Positions 47,841 to 57,199 of a stretch of 64,000 nucleotides of DNA are shown here, in pieces. Source of the DNA: Pseudomonas silvicola (GTDB lineage: Bacteria > Pseudomonadota > Gammaproteobacteria > Pseudomonadales > Pseudomonadaceae); assembly GCF_026651855.1 (NCBI RefSeq), contig NZ_CP093280.1, forward strand, positions 5,912,501-5,976,500. Direction: 5' to 3'. Position numbers and translations under genes: made by a program. A model generated the notes under the pieces. That model was not told the origin of the DNA. It saw nothing but the letters and a program-made list of their open reading frames with translations, and made no database searches. Position 1 is the first letter of the stretch; each line of letters begins with the position of its first letter.

Positions 47841-48784
47841 CGCGACCATTCGACCTGATGCGCCGCATGCGGGCCGGCGTGGCTTCCTTGCTGCTGCTCA
47901 GCGCCACGGGTAGCTACGCCTTGAACACCACCGCCATCGTTGCCTCGGTGGCCTCGCCCGATTGCTTGGAGTACCGAGTGGTGGGTATCTGCTACTGGCT
48001 CTACTGCACCTGGGGAGGATGCACGGTGCGCACCTCTGTCAAGGTGCGCCACTACATCCCCGATGCGATCGTCTCCAGCTACAGCAACACAGGCGAGAAC
48101 CCGTGGGTCGAAGTCCGGGCGATGAGTACGGCCAATCCGTCCGCCCAAGCGGGCGGCGATGGAACGACGAACGAGGATCACGAAAACAATCTCGCGAAAT
48201 TCAAGAACGCCGACGTGATCGGCCATCCCGGCGTCGAGGTGTTCAACCAGTTTGTTTCGTCCTCGGGCTACTTCTGCGAGGGCGCGGGAACGGCATTCAT
48301 GCCGTATCTGCTCAGCACCTTGGACACGCTTGCCTGGCGCTACAACGTGCCCGAGATGGCCTACCCGGAGGCATTGATTCCCGGCATGCGCGAGGTCGGC
48401 GCACGCACCACGATGAACCTTTGGGGCAACGTGTATCCCCGCGGCGGCTTCCTGCACCAGACCGACGACCACAAATCGGGGGCCGTGGTGGCCCAGCGTG
48501 CGGGAGATATCGTCACTCGCCGGGGGCAGTTGCACGTGTACCAGCCGCTGCTTGCCAACTCCCGTGATGGCTACTGGCCGGCTGGCGCGCTGATGGAGGG
48601 CGATGCCGCGACTGGTAAGTGGCAAGAACTCACGCCTGTTCTGTCCTCGTCCTGCGCGGTCTTCCCGCGCGGCGGCTCCCTGACGCAAGCCCAGCAAGGC
48701 GACTACGCCTGGGCGCTCTGGCGGCCGTACGCCTGCTGCGAACGCCGTGGGCAGGTGTTCCTTGGAAGCGTTGATTTCCTTTGA
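47837..48784 (+). CDS. ICE protein, PFL_4710 family (TIGR03756), TraU-like
   Basis: A 315-residue exported protein with signal peptide (ending SYALN) and a cysteine-rich TraU-like body: ASPDCLEYRVVGICYWLYCTWGGCTVRTS, GYFCEGAGTAF, SSSCAVFPRGG and YACCERRGQVF. The many cysteines explain the need for the DsbA-like partner encoded at 45798. The start at 47837 is fixed by the ATGA overlap. Confidence 0.86.
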   Translation: MTRPFDLMRRMRAGVASLLLLSATGSYALNTTAIVASVASPDCLEYRVVGICYWLYCTWGGCTVRTSVKVRHYIPDAIVSSYSNTGENPWVEVRAMSTANPSAQAGGDGTTNEDHENNLAKFKNADVIGHPGVEVFNQFVSSSGYFCEGAGTAFMPYLLSTLDTLAWRYNVPEMAYPEALIPGMREVGARTTMNLWGNVYPRGGFLHQTDDHKSGAVVAQRAGDIVTRRGQLHVYQPLLANSRDGYWPAGALMEGDAATGKWQELTPVLSSSCAVFPRGGSLTQAQQGDYAWALWRPYACCERRGQVFLGSVDFL

Positions 48785-48793
48785 GGTGCCGCG

Positions 48794-50188
48794 ATGAAGC
48801 GTTTCGATTCTATGCAGTTCTCCCCTCCGGCTCGTGGCAAGAGGATCTGTTTGGCGCTCACCGGCGCGTTGGTTCTGGCAAGCGGCGTGGCCTGGGGCCA
48901 ACTGGGCTACCAGACCAGCGGCAACGTCATCGGCGATGACGTCATGTATTCCATCGGCGGCGGCAGCGCCGTTTCGATGGGTCGCGCAGCCGGCATGCGC
49001 TCGCTCGGCGTGGGTGTCGGCTGGAACAGCAATCTGATCTGCGGTGACATGAGCATCCAGACCACGTTGAAAAATCAGCTCAACGGCGTGACCAATGGCT
49101 TTCAGCAGATCATGTCCTCGGTGATCCAGAGTGCTACGAGTGCTGCGGCCTCCCTGCCGGCGTTGATCATCCAACGGGCTGATCCGGGCCTCTACAACCT
49201 GCTCACCAACGGCGTTCTGCAAGCGCGGCTGGATTTCGACCGCTCGAAGCTGACGTGCCGCGCCATGGCCGAAAAGATGGCCGAAACGGCCGGCGGCCAG
49301 CTCGGCTGGAGCCAGATGGCAGAGGGGTTGGCACTGCGCGATGCTGTTTCGAGCAAGGATGCCGTCTCGGCCGTCGAGCAAGCCGAGACGCGCCGTGGCA
49401 ACGATGGCGTGCCTTGGGTCGGGGGAAGCAATGCCGGCGGCTCCGGTCAGCCCGCGATCAAGGTGGTCGGCGACGTCACCCGCGCGGGCTACAACCTGGT
49501 CAATGGCCGCAGTGTGACCGACACATCGGCAATCGCACCGGCAAGTTGCGCGAGCCTGTCGTGCCAGACCTGGACCACGCCGCAAGCGGCCGTCGAGTGG
49601 GCGACGCGGGTGCTCGGCGAGAAGGAGCAGCGCACCTGCGACGCCTGCACCAAGACGGAGACGGTGCCCGGCGTCGGGCTGACGCCGCTGATCCAGGATG
49701 AGTACGATGCCAAGCTGCAGGCGCTCCAGGACCTGGTCTCCAAGGCGAAGAACACGACGCCCGAAAACCTGCGCGAGGCCGGCAGCGCGTCGCTGCCCAT
49801 CACACGCGGAGTGATCGAGGCACTGCGCGACGAGCCGGACCAGCACCTGCTGTCGCAGCGCCTGGCGTCCGAGGTTGCGCTGGTGTCGGTGCTGGAGAAA
49901 GCGCTACTGCTGCAACGCACGCTGCTGACCGGCAAGAAAGAGCCCAACGTGGCGGCCAACCAGCTCGCCGTGGAAGCTGTGAATCACGAGAGCGACACGC
50001 TCGATCGCGAGATCCGCAACCTCAAGACCGAGCTGGAGCTGCGCCGGGAGTTGGCAAACAATTCGCCCATGGCGATCATCCAGCGCCACGGCACGCGCGC
50101 AGCGGGCTCGCGTGGGATCTACGAAGGCGATCCGGTGCCTGACCGCCTCGATCAGTTGCAGAAGGGCAATCCGGGAGGCCGGCCATGA
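48794..50188 (+). CDS. ICE protein, PFL_4711 family (TIGR03755), TraH-like
   Basis: A 464-residue exported protein with signal peptide (ending AWGQ). It has a Gly/Ser-rich N-terminal section (GYQTSGNVIGDDVMYSIGGGSAVSM), a central region with LSCQTWTTPQAAVEWATRVLG, and a long C-terminal coiled coil (SDTLDREIRNLKTELELRREL), as in TraH-like proteins. ATGA overlap with the next gene. Confidence 0.85.
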   Translation: MKRFDSMQFSPPARGKRICLALTGALVLASGVAWGQLGYQTSGNVIGDDVMYSIGGGSAVSMGRAAGMRSLGVGVGWNSNLICGDMSIQTTLKNQLNGVTNGFQQIMSSVIQSATSAAASLPALIIQRADPGLYNLLTNGVLQARLDFDRSKLTCRAMAEKMAETAGGQLGWSQMAEGLALRDAVSSKDAVSAVEQAETRRGNDGVPWVGGSNAGGSGQPAIKVVGDVTRAGYNLVNGRSVTDTSAIAPASCASLSCQTWTTPQAAVEWATRVLGEKEQRTCDACTKTETVPGVGLTPLIQDEYDAKLQALQDLVSKAKNTTPENLREAGSASLPITRGVIEALRDEPDQHLLSQRLASEVALVSVLEKALLLQRTLLTGKKEPNVAANQLAVEAVNHESDTLDREIRNLKTELELRRELANNSPMAIIQRHGTRAAGSRGIYEGDPVPDRLDQLQKGNPGGRP

Positions 50189-50541
50189 GCCCGATGCGTG
50201 CGGCCTGGCTGCGCCCGCGCTGGGTGTTCAGCCGGCGCGCAGCGAAGGCGCTGCTGTGGACGGTGGTACTCGCGGCCGTCGCCGTGGGCGCCAACATCGT
50301 TGGTATCTACCTCGTCGGAAGCGTCGCAGGCTGGGAGCGTTGGCTGGCGGCAGCAGCGGGTTACTTCCTGATCTGGCGGCTGTGCCTGTACGGCGCGACG
50401 GCCTACGGCTGGGTCTGGATGCGTCGCCGACTGCTGGCGCGCGATGACGACGCGCAAGCGCGGCGCCGCCTGGTGCGCAGCGAGATCGCCGGCGTCGTTG
50501 CCATCGTGGCGCTTGAAGCCAGCCTGTTGATGCAGGGCTGA
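50185..50541 (+). CDS. Small inner-membrane ICE protein, 118 aa
   Basis: A 118-residue protein with two or three transmembrane helices (about 25-48, 55-78, 95-117) and basic loops (WMRRRLLARDDDAQARRRLVRSEIAG). It lies between the TraH-like and TraG-like genes with ATGA overlap upstream and 15 bp downstream. I do not recognise the family. Confidence 0.72.
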   Translation: MSPMRAAWLRPRWVFSRRAAKALLWTVVLAAVAVGANIVGIYLVGSVAGWERWLAAAAGYFLIWRLCLYGATAYGWVWMRRRLLARDDDAQARRRLVRSEIAGVVAIVALEASLLMQG

Positions 50542-50556
50542 GGGGAGATCCGAGCC

Positions 50557-52080
50557 ATGACGCTTTTCACGACCGACTACTTGGAGTACTACCTGACCCT
50601 GGTTTCCTGGATCGTCAACAACGGCATCTGGGCGGTACTGGTATCCAGCGGGGTATTCGCACTGCCCTTCGTGGCGATCATCGTGCAGGAATGGCTCAAG
50701 GCCCGTGCGGAGGGTGCTGACGAAGGCAATAAGGGCGTGCTCTCGGCCGCACGCATTGAGAACCGGGTGTTCGTCGCCATCGTGGTCGTGATGTTCGCCG
50801 GCATCCCCTTCATCGACGTGGACCTCAACACCATTCAGTACGACAGCTCGCGCTCGGCTCAATGCCAGGTCAGCGTGCCGCAGCCCACGGATACCGGCTG
50901 GTCCCAGTCCTTCAGCACTATCAACAACCAGAGTGCCAAGGTGCCGGTCTGGTGGGCCTTCATGCACGCTCTCTCGCGCGCCGTCACCAGTGCCTCGGTA
51001 GCAGCGATCCCGTGCGGAACAGACCTGCGACAGATGCGCATGGAGATCGACGCTACCCGCATCAACGACCCGGTGCTGGCTCAGGAAGTGGCCGATTTCA
51101 CACACGACTGCTACGGGCCTGCACGCGCTAAATTGTTCATGGCGCGACCGGAGCTGGACGAAGCTCAAATGAACGACGTGACCTGGATCGGTTCGAGGTT
51201 TTTCACGGATACCGGCGGCTACTACGACAGCTACCGCTCCAGCACGGCGCGCGAGTCATGGCCCTATGACGACGCTCGCGACGCAGGGCTTGCGCAGGTG
51301 GCCCGTGGCGGCGGCTACCCGACTTGCAGGCAGTGGTGGGCCGATGGCAGCAGCGGCCTGCGAGCACGGCTGCTGAGCCAGGTGGACCCCAGCCTATTGA
51401 ATCGCTTGGCGGGCTGGGCTGGGTTCCTGAGCCGTACCGAGGTGGACGACTCGGTGGTCCGTACCATCGCCTCACCGCGACAGCAGAAGCTCAACCAGGG
51501 TTCGGTCTATACCGACTACGGAGGCCAGATCGACAAGACCCTGCCGAACATCGTGACGCGGGCCACGGGGGACGTAGGAATGGCGGTCGGGGCACTTGCC
51601 GCATTTCCCGCCATGGACGTGGTGCGCCAGGCGCTGCCCATGGTGCTTGCCTTGCTCAAGATGGCGCTGGTCATCTGCATCCCGCTCGTGCTGGTCGTCG
51701 GCACCTATGACCTGAAGACGGTCGTCACCGTCAGCGTCGTGCAGTTCGCGCTGTTCTTCACCGATTTCTGGTTCCAACTCGCACGCTGGATCGACAGCAC
51801 CATCCTCGATGCGCTCTATGGGTGGGGCTTCGGCTGGAACCGGCCGCACACTAACTTCGATCCGCTGGTGGGGTTGAACAATGCCTTTGGCGACCTGCTC
51901 CTGATGTTCGTCATGGGCACGATGTTCATCGTGCTGCCTACATTCTGGATCATGGCCTTGGCTTGGGCGGGCGTTCGTGCCGGCAACGTGCTGCAAGGCC
52001 TCGCCGGGGCCACCGGAGATGCCAAGGCCGCTGGCGGCAAGGGTGGAAGTATTGCGATCAATGCAGTGGGGAAAAAGTGA
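50557..52080 (+). CDS. traG: TraG N-terminal family conjugation protein
   Basis: A 507-residue inner-membrane protein with TraG-N architecture: an N-terminal helix cluster (about 12-50, 70-90), a periplasmic domain with FMHALSRAVTSASVAAIPCGTDLRQMRMEID, and a C-terminal group of about four membrane helices (MVLALLKMALVICIPLVLVVGTYDLKTV, LLMFVMGTMFIVLPTFWIMALAWAGVRAG). It is needed for mating-pair stabilisation in related systems. Last gene of the third transfer operon. Confidence 0.87.
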   Translation: MTLFTTDYLEYYLTLVSWIVNNGIWAVLVSSGVFALPFVAIIVQEWLKARAEGADEGNKGVLSAARIENRVFVAIVVVMFAGIPFIDVDLNTIQYDSSRSAQCQVSVPQPTDTGWSQSFSTINNQSAKVPVWWAFMHALSRAVTSASVAAIPCGTDLRQMRMEIDATRINDPVLAQEVADFTHDCYGPARAKLFMARPELDEAQMNDVTWIGSRFFTDTGGYYDSYRSSTARESWPYDDARDAGLAQVARGGGYPTCRQWWADGSSGLRARLLSQVDPSLLNRLAGWAGFLSRTEVDDSVVRTIASPRQQKLNQGSVYTDYGGQIDKTLPNIVTRATGDVGMAVGALAAFPAMDVVRQALPMVLALLKMALVICIPLVLVVGTYDLKTVVTVSVVQFALFFTDFWFQLARWIDSTILDALYGWGFGWNRPHTNFDPLVGLNNAFGDLLLMFVMGTMFIVLPTFWIMALAWAGVRAGNVLQGLAGATGDAKAAGGKGGSIAINAVGKK

Positions 52081-52171
52081 TCTTTGCGCCGACAACCCCC
52101 GCGGCGTAGTAGGCTTATCGTAGGGAAAGATGCAGCGATCCTGACCAACTGCAACGCCAGGATTTCACACG

Positions 52172-52525
52172 ATGACCACCAACACTCTTCGCTACCCATC
52201 CATCGTGCCGAGCGGCGAGGGAAAGTCGGTGCTCGAAGCCGTGCTTCGGCTGCAAGGGGTCGATTTCATCACTGGCCCAATTCATCTAGACGGCTCAGCA
52301 GATTTTGCTGCGGCTGATGATCAAGCACATGACCTTGAAGCGTGCATGGCAAACCTTCATGACACAGTGTTGGATGCGACCGGCAAATCCCTGTCCGATA
52401 CCGATCTCCACGAGGTTCTGCTCAACCTTCCACGCGCTATCCGAAAGCAGGTGAAAACCTGGGGATTGGCAGACACCGAAGTACGCGAGCAGATTTATCG
52501 GCACCTCCAGAACACAGCTCTGTGA
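52172..52525 (+). CDS. Hypothetical protein, 117 aa
   Basis: A 117-residue acidic protein, MTTNTLRYPSIVPSGEGKSV to LADTEVREQIYRHLQNTAL, with no membrane segment. Its base composition is less GC-rich than its neighbours and no strong Shine-Dalgarno is visible (CAGGAT at best). It stands alone between TraG and the convergent DUF3742 gene. Unknown; possibly acquired separately, or an entry-exclusion or toxin-related protein, without evidence. Confidence 0.55.
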   Translation: MTTNTLRYPSIVPSGEGKSVLEAVLRLQGVDFITGPIHLDGSADFAAADDQAHDLEACMANLHDTVLDATGKSLSDTDLHEVLLNLPRAIRKQVKTWGLADTEVREQIYRHLQNTAL

Positions 52526-52529
52526 CGAA

Positions 52530-52886
52530 TTAATCGTCCTGGACATGAGGATCAATGCGAAAACCGTTGTAGGTGTATAGGCCAAACCCTGCTGGTCCGT
52601 TTCGCCACTCTGGCTCGGGCAATTCATCGCCCGGGTCGGCATTGCGGGCCATCCAGGCAACCACCATGACCAACACCAGCAGAGCCAGCCAGAAGGTGCT
52701 GTAGAGCAACACTCCGAGCGCGGCCAGCTTGACTATCCACACAATCGCGGCGGCGCCAGCTCGCGGCAGTCCCTTGGATACCAGCCAGTTCGACGCCCGC
52801 CGTTCGCCGCGAGCATAGGCGCGCCATCCGCGGCCAAAGGCGCGGCCGAGACGTTCTGCAGTGCTGGTGCGGGTTGTGGTATTCAT
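52530..52886 (-). CDS. DUF3742 family membrane protein
   Basis: A 118-residue protein with basic N-terminus (AERLGRAFGRGWRAYARGERRASNWL), two close transmembrane helices (about 45-82) and acidic C-terminus with PEPEWRNGPAGFGLYTYNGFRID, the DUF3742 pattern. It is regularly found between TraG and the relaxase in this ICE class. Convergent with the 117-residue gene; GGAGACGACC precedes the start. Function unknown. Confidence 0.8.
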   Translation of the reverse strand: MNTTTRTSTAERLGRAFGRGWRAYARGERRASNWLVSKGLPRAGAAAIVWIVKLAALGVLLYSTFWLALLVLVMVVAWMARNADPGDELPEPEWRNGPAGFGLYTYNGFRIDPHVQDD

Positions 52887-52970
52887 GGTCGTCTCCTGCT
52901 ACTGAGGGATGCCTATTCCGGTGTGCTCCACGTCATTCAGATTGGGGCTTCAATATGTTCTCTTTCTGCT

Positions 52971-53603
52971 TCAGGACGATCCGTCATCCGTTTCTACCGG
53001 GCCGGGGTCGGGTTCCACGCCGATGCGGTAGGTGGCAACGAAACGCGGCCAGTCCACATGGTCAACCAGGTCGATGTCCTCGACAACGCTGACCTTCGTT
53101 CCCGCACGCTCGAACAGGGCAATGCTCGCGGCGGGATAGTTGTTGCGCGACGGATAGAGCACCCCGTCGAACAGCGGCTGGCCGTCGTCGCCGACCATCG
53201 CATGCACCTGGGCGGACACCTGCTGCGTGTGCGTGTAGTCGCGGCTCGCCAACTGCTCCAGATTCAGGCTGAAGTAGCCCGCCATCACGCCCGGCGCCGT
53301 GAGGTCGGCCAGGAGCACGTCGTCCAGCATGCCCACGGCGCGGACCATCCGGGCGTGGACCTCCTTCAGGGCGATGGAGCGCTTCGTGTCTTCAAGCCAC
53401 TGGTGCTTGTGAAACACCGACTCCATCAGCGCCGTGGGCAGGTCGCGCCCCAGGTAGAGCACGCCATAGGCCCCCGCCGGGTCATTGTAGCGATTCGTGC
53501 TGCTGCGACCATAGTACAGCGGGCTGCCCCGATAGACGACGCGGCTCACATGCTGGAGCAGTTCACCGGCATCGATCAGGAACGAAGGCAGCTCGTGGCT
53601 CAT
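52971..53603 (-). CDS. RES-domain toxin (NAD+ phosphorylase family)
   Basis: A 210-residue RES protein. The conserved R-E-S residues are visible in VYRGSPLYYGRSSTNRYND, GVLYLGRDLPTALMESVFHKH and the later YPAASIALFERAG. RES toxins deplete NAD+ (ADP-ribosyl transferase-like fold) and are neutralised by an Xre/ParS-like antitoxin. Its start is 12 bp after the antitoxin stop, the usual order. Confidence 0.88.
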   Translation of the reverse strand: MSHELPSFLIDAGELLQHVSRVVYRGSPLYYGRSSTNRYNDPAGAYGVLYLGRDLPTALMESVFHKHQWLEDTKRSIALKEVHARMVRAVGMLDDVLLADLTAPGVMAGYFSLNLEQLASRDYTHTQQVSAQVHAMVGDDGQPLFDGVLYPSRNNYPAASIALFERAGTKVSVVEDIDLVDHVDWPRFVATYRIGVEPDPGPVETDDGSS

Positions 53604-53615
53604 GGCGATCTCGCT

Positions 53616-54248
53616 TCAATGCACCTGGACGCCCAGCACGTTGAACACGGCCTCGGCCACGTCATCGATCGTGCCATGCGTCACCGCATCCACCGGCGAG
53701 CGCCCACCCAAGCCTTCGAGCGGTTCGGACAGCGCACGGTAGATCGTCCAGTTGTCGATGCCCTCAACCTCCTGAAGCACGGTTTGGGTCAACTGCTGCT
53801 TCACCGGGTCGAGCTGCCAGTCGGGCAACTTCTGGCCGCGCGGCCCCACGTTCAGCGCCAGCAGCCGACGGGCGAGGATGTCCTTGTAGATCTGCTGGCG
53901 CGACTTGTCCGCCAACTTGGCGAACTCGGGGGGCGTCAGGTTGTGCGGCTGATTGAAGGTTTCCAGCAGCACGGCGCGGCCTCGCTGGACGTCGGTTTCA
54001 TTCGGTGCCCAGCGCATTTCAGCGCGCAGCGCAGCCGTCTTGCGCTTCAAGGCCTGCTCCACCGTTTCGCCTTCGAGGTTGGCTGGCAGTTTTGCCCCCT
54101 CCACGCGTTCGTGAATGAACGCCTGCAACTCGGCCGCGAAAGCCGGCGCATCCCGGATTTCAACGGTATCCGCGAAACGTCGCACATCCTCCACGGTGAC
54201 GCGCGGCAGACGGTCTGCAATGAATTCAATGGCGGTGGGCATGGTCAT
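53616..54248 (-). CDS. Xre/MbcA/ParS-type antitoxin to the RES toxin
   Basis: A 210-residue protein. The central part has a helix-turn-helix-like LTPPEFAKLADKSRQQIYKDILARRLLAL, and the C-terminal toxin-binding region has DNWTIYRALSEPLEGLGGRSPVDAVTHGTIDDVAEAVFNVLGV. The N-terminal 90 residues are helical. It probably represses its own promoter in the gap towards the relaxase gene. The pair would stabilise the ICE in the population. Confidence 0.85.
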   Translation of the reverse strand: MTMPTAIEFIADRLPRVTVEDVRRFADTVEIRDAPAFAAELQAFIHERVEGAKLPANLEGETVEQALKRKTAALRAEMRWAPNETDVQRGRAVLLETFNQPHNLTPPEFAKLADKSRQQIYKDILARRLLALNVGPRGQKLPDWQLDPVKQQLTQTVLQEVEGIDNWTIYRALSEPLEGLGGRSPVDAVTHGTIDDVAEAVFNVLGVQVH

Positions 54249-54560
54249 CTCCCAGCTAGGTTTGAGACAGGATTCACTCTAGTCTCCTTTGTCGCATTTG
54301 TAAACTTAGTCGCCTAAATAAGAGCCTACCTCCCGGGGTTAGCGTCCCCGCAGCGTAGGCCGAGGCCAGCGCCGGGTCTCCGTCCAATCCATTCATGCGG
54401 GTTTCCCATTGACGCTGGAGCCGCAACCCAGGCCCCGCTATACCGAAACGGTTAAAGGCCAAAGGGCCGAAACGGCAAGGGAATGGGGTGCAAGGGGAAA
54501 GGCCCTACCTCGAAAAGGCAAAAAAAGGCCCCCCGGCCGGCCCACCACCAGGACACCTGC
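54249..54560. other. Divergent gap with inverted repeats, candidate oriT
   Basis: The 312-bp gap between the antitoxin and relaxase starts has no gene I can support. GCCTAC (54324-54329) pairs with GTAGGC (54355-54360) and inside CGGGG (54334-54338) with CCCCG (54346-54350). CCGAAACGG occurs twice (54443-54451 and 54467-54475, 24-bp period), followed by purine-rich runs. Its position next to a MobH relaxase makes it a reasonable oriT candidate; it should also hold both promoters. Confidence 0.35.
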
Positions 54561-56387
54561 ATGCTCTCCCTGTTCCAGCGAAAACGGCCTCCGGTCGCCG
54601 GCGCTCCGTCGCCACCACCCGCCACCGACCTCCCGAAAGGGCTGTTGCGACCCGAGCCGGCCGCATCGCTGCTGGCGACCCCGCGCCGGCAGAAGCTGCT
54701 GGAACACATCTGGCAGCGAACGTCGCTCTCGCGCAAGCAGTTCGCCGCCCTGTACCGCGCCCCCTTAGAGCGCTATGCCGAACTGGTCCAGCAATTCCCC
54801 GCTTCGGAGAGCCATCATCACGCCTACCCCGGCGGCATGCTGGACCACGGCCTGGAGATCGTTGCCTACGCCCTCAAGCTGCGGCAATCGCACTTGTTGC
54901 CGGCCGGTAGCACCCCCGAGGACCAGGCCGCGCAATCCGAAGCCTGGACCGCCGCCGTCGTCTACGCGGCACTGCTGCACGACGTCGGCAAGCTCGCCGT
55001 CGATCTGCACGTCGAATTGGCCGACGGTAGCACCTGGCACCCGTGGCACGGCCCGCTGCACCAGCCGTACCGCTTCCGCTACCGCGACGACCGCGAATAC
55101 CGCCTGCACAGTGCCGCGACGGGCTTGCTCTACCGCCAACTGCTGGATGCCCAACTCCTAGACTGGCTCAGTGGCTATCCTGCCCTATGGGGGCCGCTGC
55201 TCTACGTCCTGGCCGGACAGTACGAGAATGCCGGCATGCTGGGCGAGCTTGTCGTACAAGCTGATCGTGCTTCGGTGGCGCAGGAACTAGGCGGCGACCC
55301 GGCCCGCGCCATGGCTGCTCCCAGACATGCGCTGCAACGCAAGCTGCTAGAGGGCTTGCGCTACCTGCTCAAGGAAGAGTTGAAGTTGAACCAGCCGGAA
55401 GCCTCCGATGGCTGGCTGACACAGGATGCCCTGTGGCTCGTCAGCAAGACGGTCTCCGACAAACTACGCGCCCATTTGCTGTCGCAGGGAATCGACGGCA
55501 TCCCGGCAAGCAACAGCGCGGTCTTCAACGTGCTGCAGGACCACGGCATTGCGCAGGGTACCGCTGACGGCAAAGCGATCTGGAAGGCGACCGTCGTCAG
55601 CGCCAGCGGCTGGTCTCATAGCTTCACCTTCTTGAAACTGGCCCCAGCATTGATCTGGGGGTCAGGCGAGCGGCCGGCACCCTTCAACGGATCGGTCCGT
55701 GTCGACTCTGAGGGCCAGGTAGACACGCAGGGGACTTCGGGAGACGCTGCCGCAAGTACCATGGAGATGCCTGCTGACATCCAGCGATCCGCAAGTGCAA
55801 TACCTGCCGAGGCCACCCGCATGACGGCTGCCGATGGCGTTGGTGCTTTGTTCGAACTGCTTGGAGGTTCCCATGCTTATCAATCATCTTCGGAAGTGGT
55901 TAAGCAGTCGAGCGTGCAGGCAGCGGGAGATGCAGAGGGTTCGCCCGTTGCGGCGACTGGCGGCGAACCCGCCGTCATCGATGATCAACCCTCCGGTCCG
56001 CATTTCATGGCCTGGCTCAAGCACGGCATCCAGACCCGCAGGCTGATCATCAACGACGCGAAGGCCTTGGTGCATACCGTGGCCAACAGCGTCTACCTGG
56101 TCAGCCCCGGCGTGTTCCAGCGCTACGCCCAGGAGCACCCCAAGACGGCGTTTCTCTCCAAGCAGGACAAAATGGCGGACTGGCAGTGGGTGCAGAAGCG
56201 CTTCGAGAAACTGCAACTGCACCGTAAGCAAGATGATGGTCTGAACATCTGGACCTGCGAAGTCGCCGGGCCGCGCAAGTCGCGGCGGCTGCATGGCTAT
56301 CTAGTGGAAGACTCGCGGCACCTGTTCGACAACCTGCCGCCGAATAACCCCTATCTATCGGTTCTTCAATCCGTTACGAGAAGATAG
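54561..56387 (+). CDS. traI: MobH-type relaxase TraI (TIGR03760-like)
   Basis: A 608-residue relaxase. The N-terminal TraI_2 domain (about 40-330) carries the MobH hallmarks: HHHAYPGGMLDHGLEIVAYAL (three histidines then HxxH-like metal site) and the HD motif LLHDVGKLAVD. A variable linker (about 390-480) precedes the C-terminal DNA-binding domain (FMAWLKHGIQTRRLIINDAKALVHTV … GVFQRYAQEH). It nicks the ICE at oriT and leads the strand into the recipient. The start at 54561 follows CAGGAC. Confidence 0.9.
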   Translation: MLSLFQRKRPPVAGAPSPPPATDLPKGLLRPEPAASLLATPRRQKLLEHIWQRTSLSRKQFAALYRAPLERYAELVQQFPASESHHHAYPGGMLDHGLEIVAYALKLRQSHLLPAGSTPEDQAAQSEAWTAAVVYAALLHDVGKLAVDLHVELADGSTWHPWHGPLHQPYRFRYRDDREYRLHSAATGLLYRQLLDAQLLDWLSGYPALWGPLLYVLAGQYENAGMLGELVVQADRASVAQELGGDPARAMAAPRHALQRKLLEGLRYLLKEELKLNQPEASDGWLTQDALWLVSKTVSDKLRAHLLSQGIDGIPASNSAVFNVLQDHGIAQGTADGKAIWKATVVSASGWSHSFTFLKLAPALIWGSGERPAPFNGSVRVDSEGQVDTQGTSGDAAASTMEMPADIQRSASAIPAEATRMTAADGVGALFELLGGSHAYQSSSEVVKQSSVQAAGDAEGSPVAATGGEPAVIDDQPSGPHFMAWLKHGIQTRRLIINDAKALVHTVANSVYLVSPGVFQRYAQEHPKTAFLSKQDKMADWQWVQKRFEKLQLHRKQDDGLNIWTCEVAGPRKSRRLHGYLVEDSRHLFDNLPPNNPYLSVLQSVTRR

Positions 56388-56392
56388 CTGGC

Positions 56393-56824
56393 TTATCCCA
56401 GATGCGTATTCCGCTCGTGCCGCGGCACCGTTTCCATCGACGCGAGGCCTTGCAAGATGCCACAGGCATCCATGGGTTATTCGTGGCGGCAGCGTTGGCG
56501 CAATTAGTTGAGTTGCTGCCTGAGCCGGGACAGTTCGGCGATGCGCACATCGACATGGGCCAGATGCTCGTCCAGTAGTCGACTCACGCCACCGCAATCG
56601 GCGGCGGGCTGCCCCATGGGGCCGAGAGGCATGCGGATCTCCTCTTGTGTCATGTCCAGCGCGCGGCAGTTGCGGATGAACCGCAGCCGCTCGACGTGCG
56701 CGTGACCATAGCTGCGATAGTTGGCTGCGGTTCTGGCGGGCGCGGGCAGCAAGCCTTCCTTTTCGCAGTAGCGCACGGTCTCCACCGTGTATTACGCGAC
56801 CCGGGCGAGTTCACCGATCTTCAT
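56393..56824 (-). pseudogene. cadR-like MerR regulator with three in-frame stops
   Basis: The single frame reads MKIGELARVA, stop (56792-56794), YTVETVRYCEKEGLLPAPARTAANYRSYG, HVERLRFIRNCRALDMTQEEI, LLDEHLAHVDVRIAELSRLRQQLN, stop, LRQRCRHE, stop, PMDACGILQGLASMETV. The regular frame with no indel and the CGILQGL tail identify a Cd/Pb-responsive CadR relative of about 144 codons inactivated by point changes. It converges with the relaxase gene. No cadA-type pump is next to it. Confidence 0.8.
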
Positions 56825-56875
56825 GGCGTTGCTCCGAGAACACCTGCTTAAAGCGTGAAATGGATACCGTCCAGC

Positions 56876-57195
56876 TCAACGCGAAACGAACAGCGGTATC
56901 GGCAAATACTTCAGCAGCGTCCGCGTCATCCCGCCGAAGATCAGTTCCGTGGGCCGCGAATGGCTGTAGGCGCCGATCACGATCAGGTCGCCGGCCGAGG
57001 TCTCCGCCGCCCGCGCGATCGCGGCGGCGACCTCGCCATGGGCCGACGCGGCGTGCAGCACCTCCAAGCGCACCTCGTGGCGCGCCAGATAGCGCGCGAT
57101 GTGCGTGCCGGGCTCCTCGCCGTGGGCTTGCGGATGCTAGTCCGCGTCCACGATCACCACCGTCTTCTGCTCCGCGGCCAGGTGGTGCGAAACTA
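56876..57195 (-). pseudogene. Universal stress protein, C-terminal half
   Basis: The frame reads AEQKTVVIVDAD, stop at 57137-57139, then HPQAHGEEPGTHIARYLARHEV, LEVLHAASAHGEVAAAIARAAETSAGDLIVIGAYSHSRPTELIFGGMTRTLLKYLPIPLFVSR. The last part is the UspA ATP-binding signature G(2x)G(9x)-like region. The 5' part is missing: near 57195 the sequence changes to a transporter gene on the other strand. Confidence 0.72.
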
Positions 57196-57199
57196 CCGC

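Noticed and set aside
55762..55800. Sequence in the relaxase gene resembling hairpin 1 of the leader RNA (ATGCCTGCTGAC … CAGCGA).
   Set aside because: Only a 4-bp stem can form, later stems are missing, and it is within coding sequence of a variable linker. Possibly a fossil, not a working copy.
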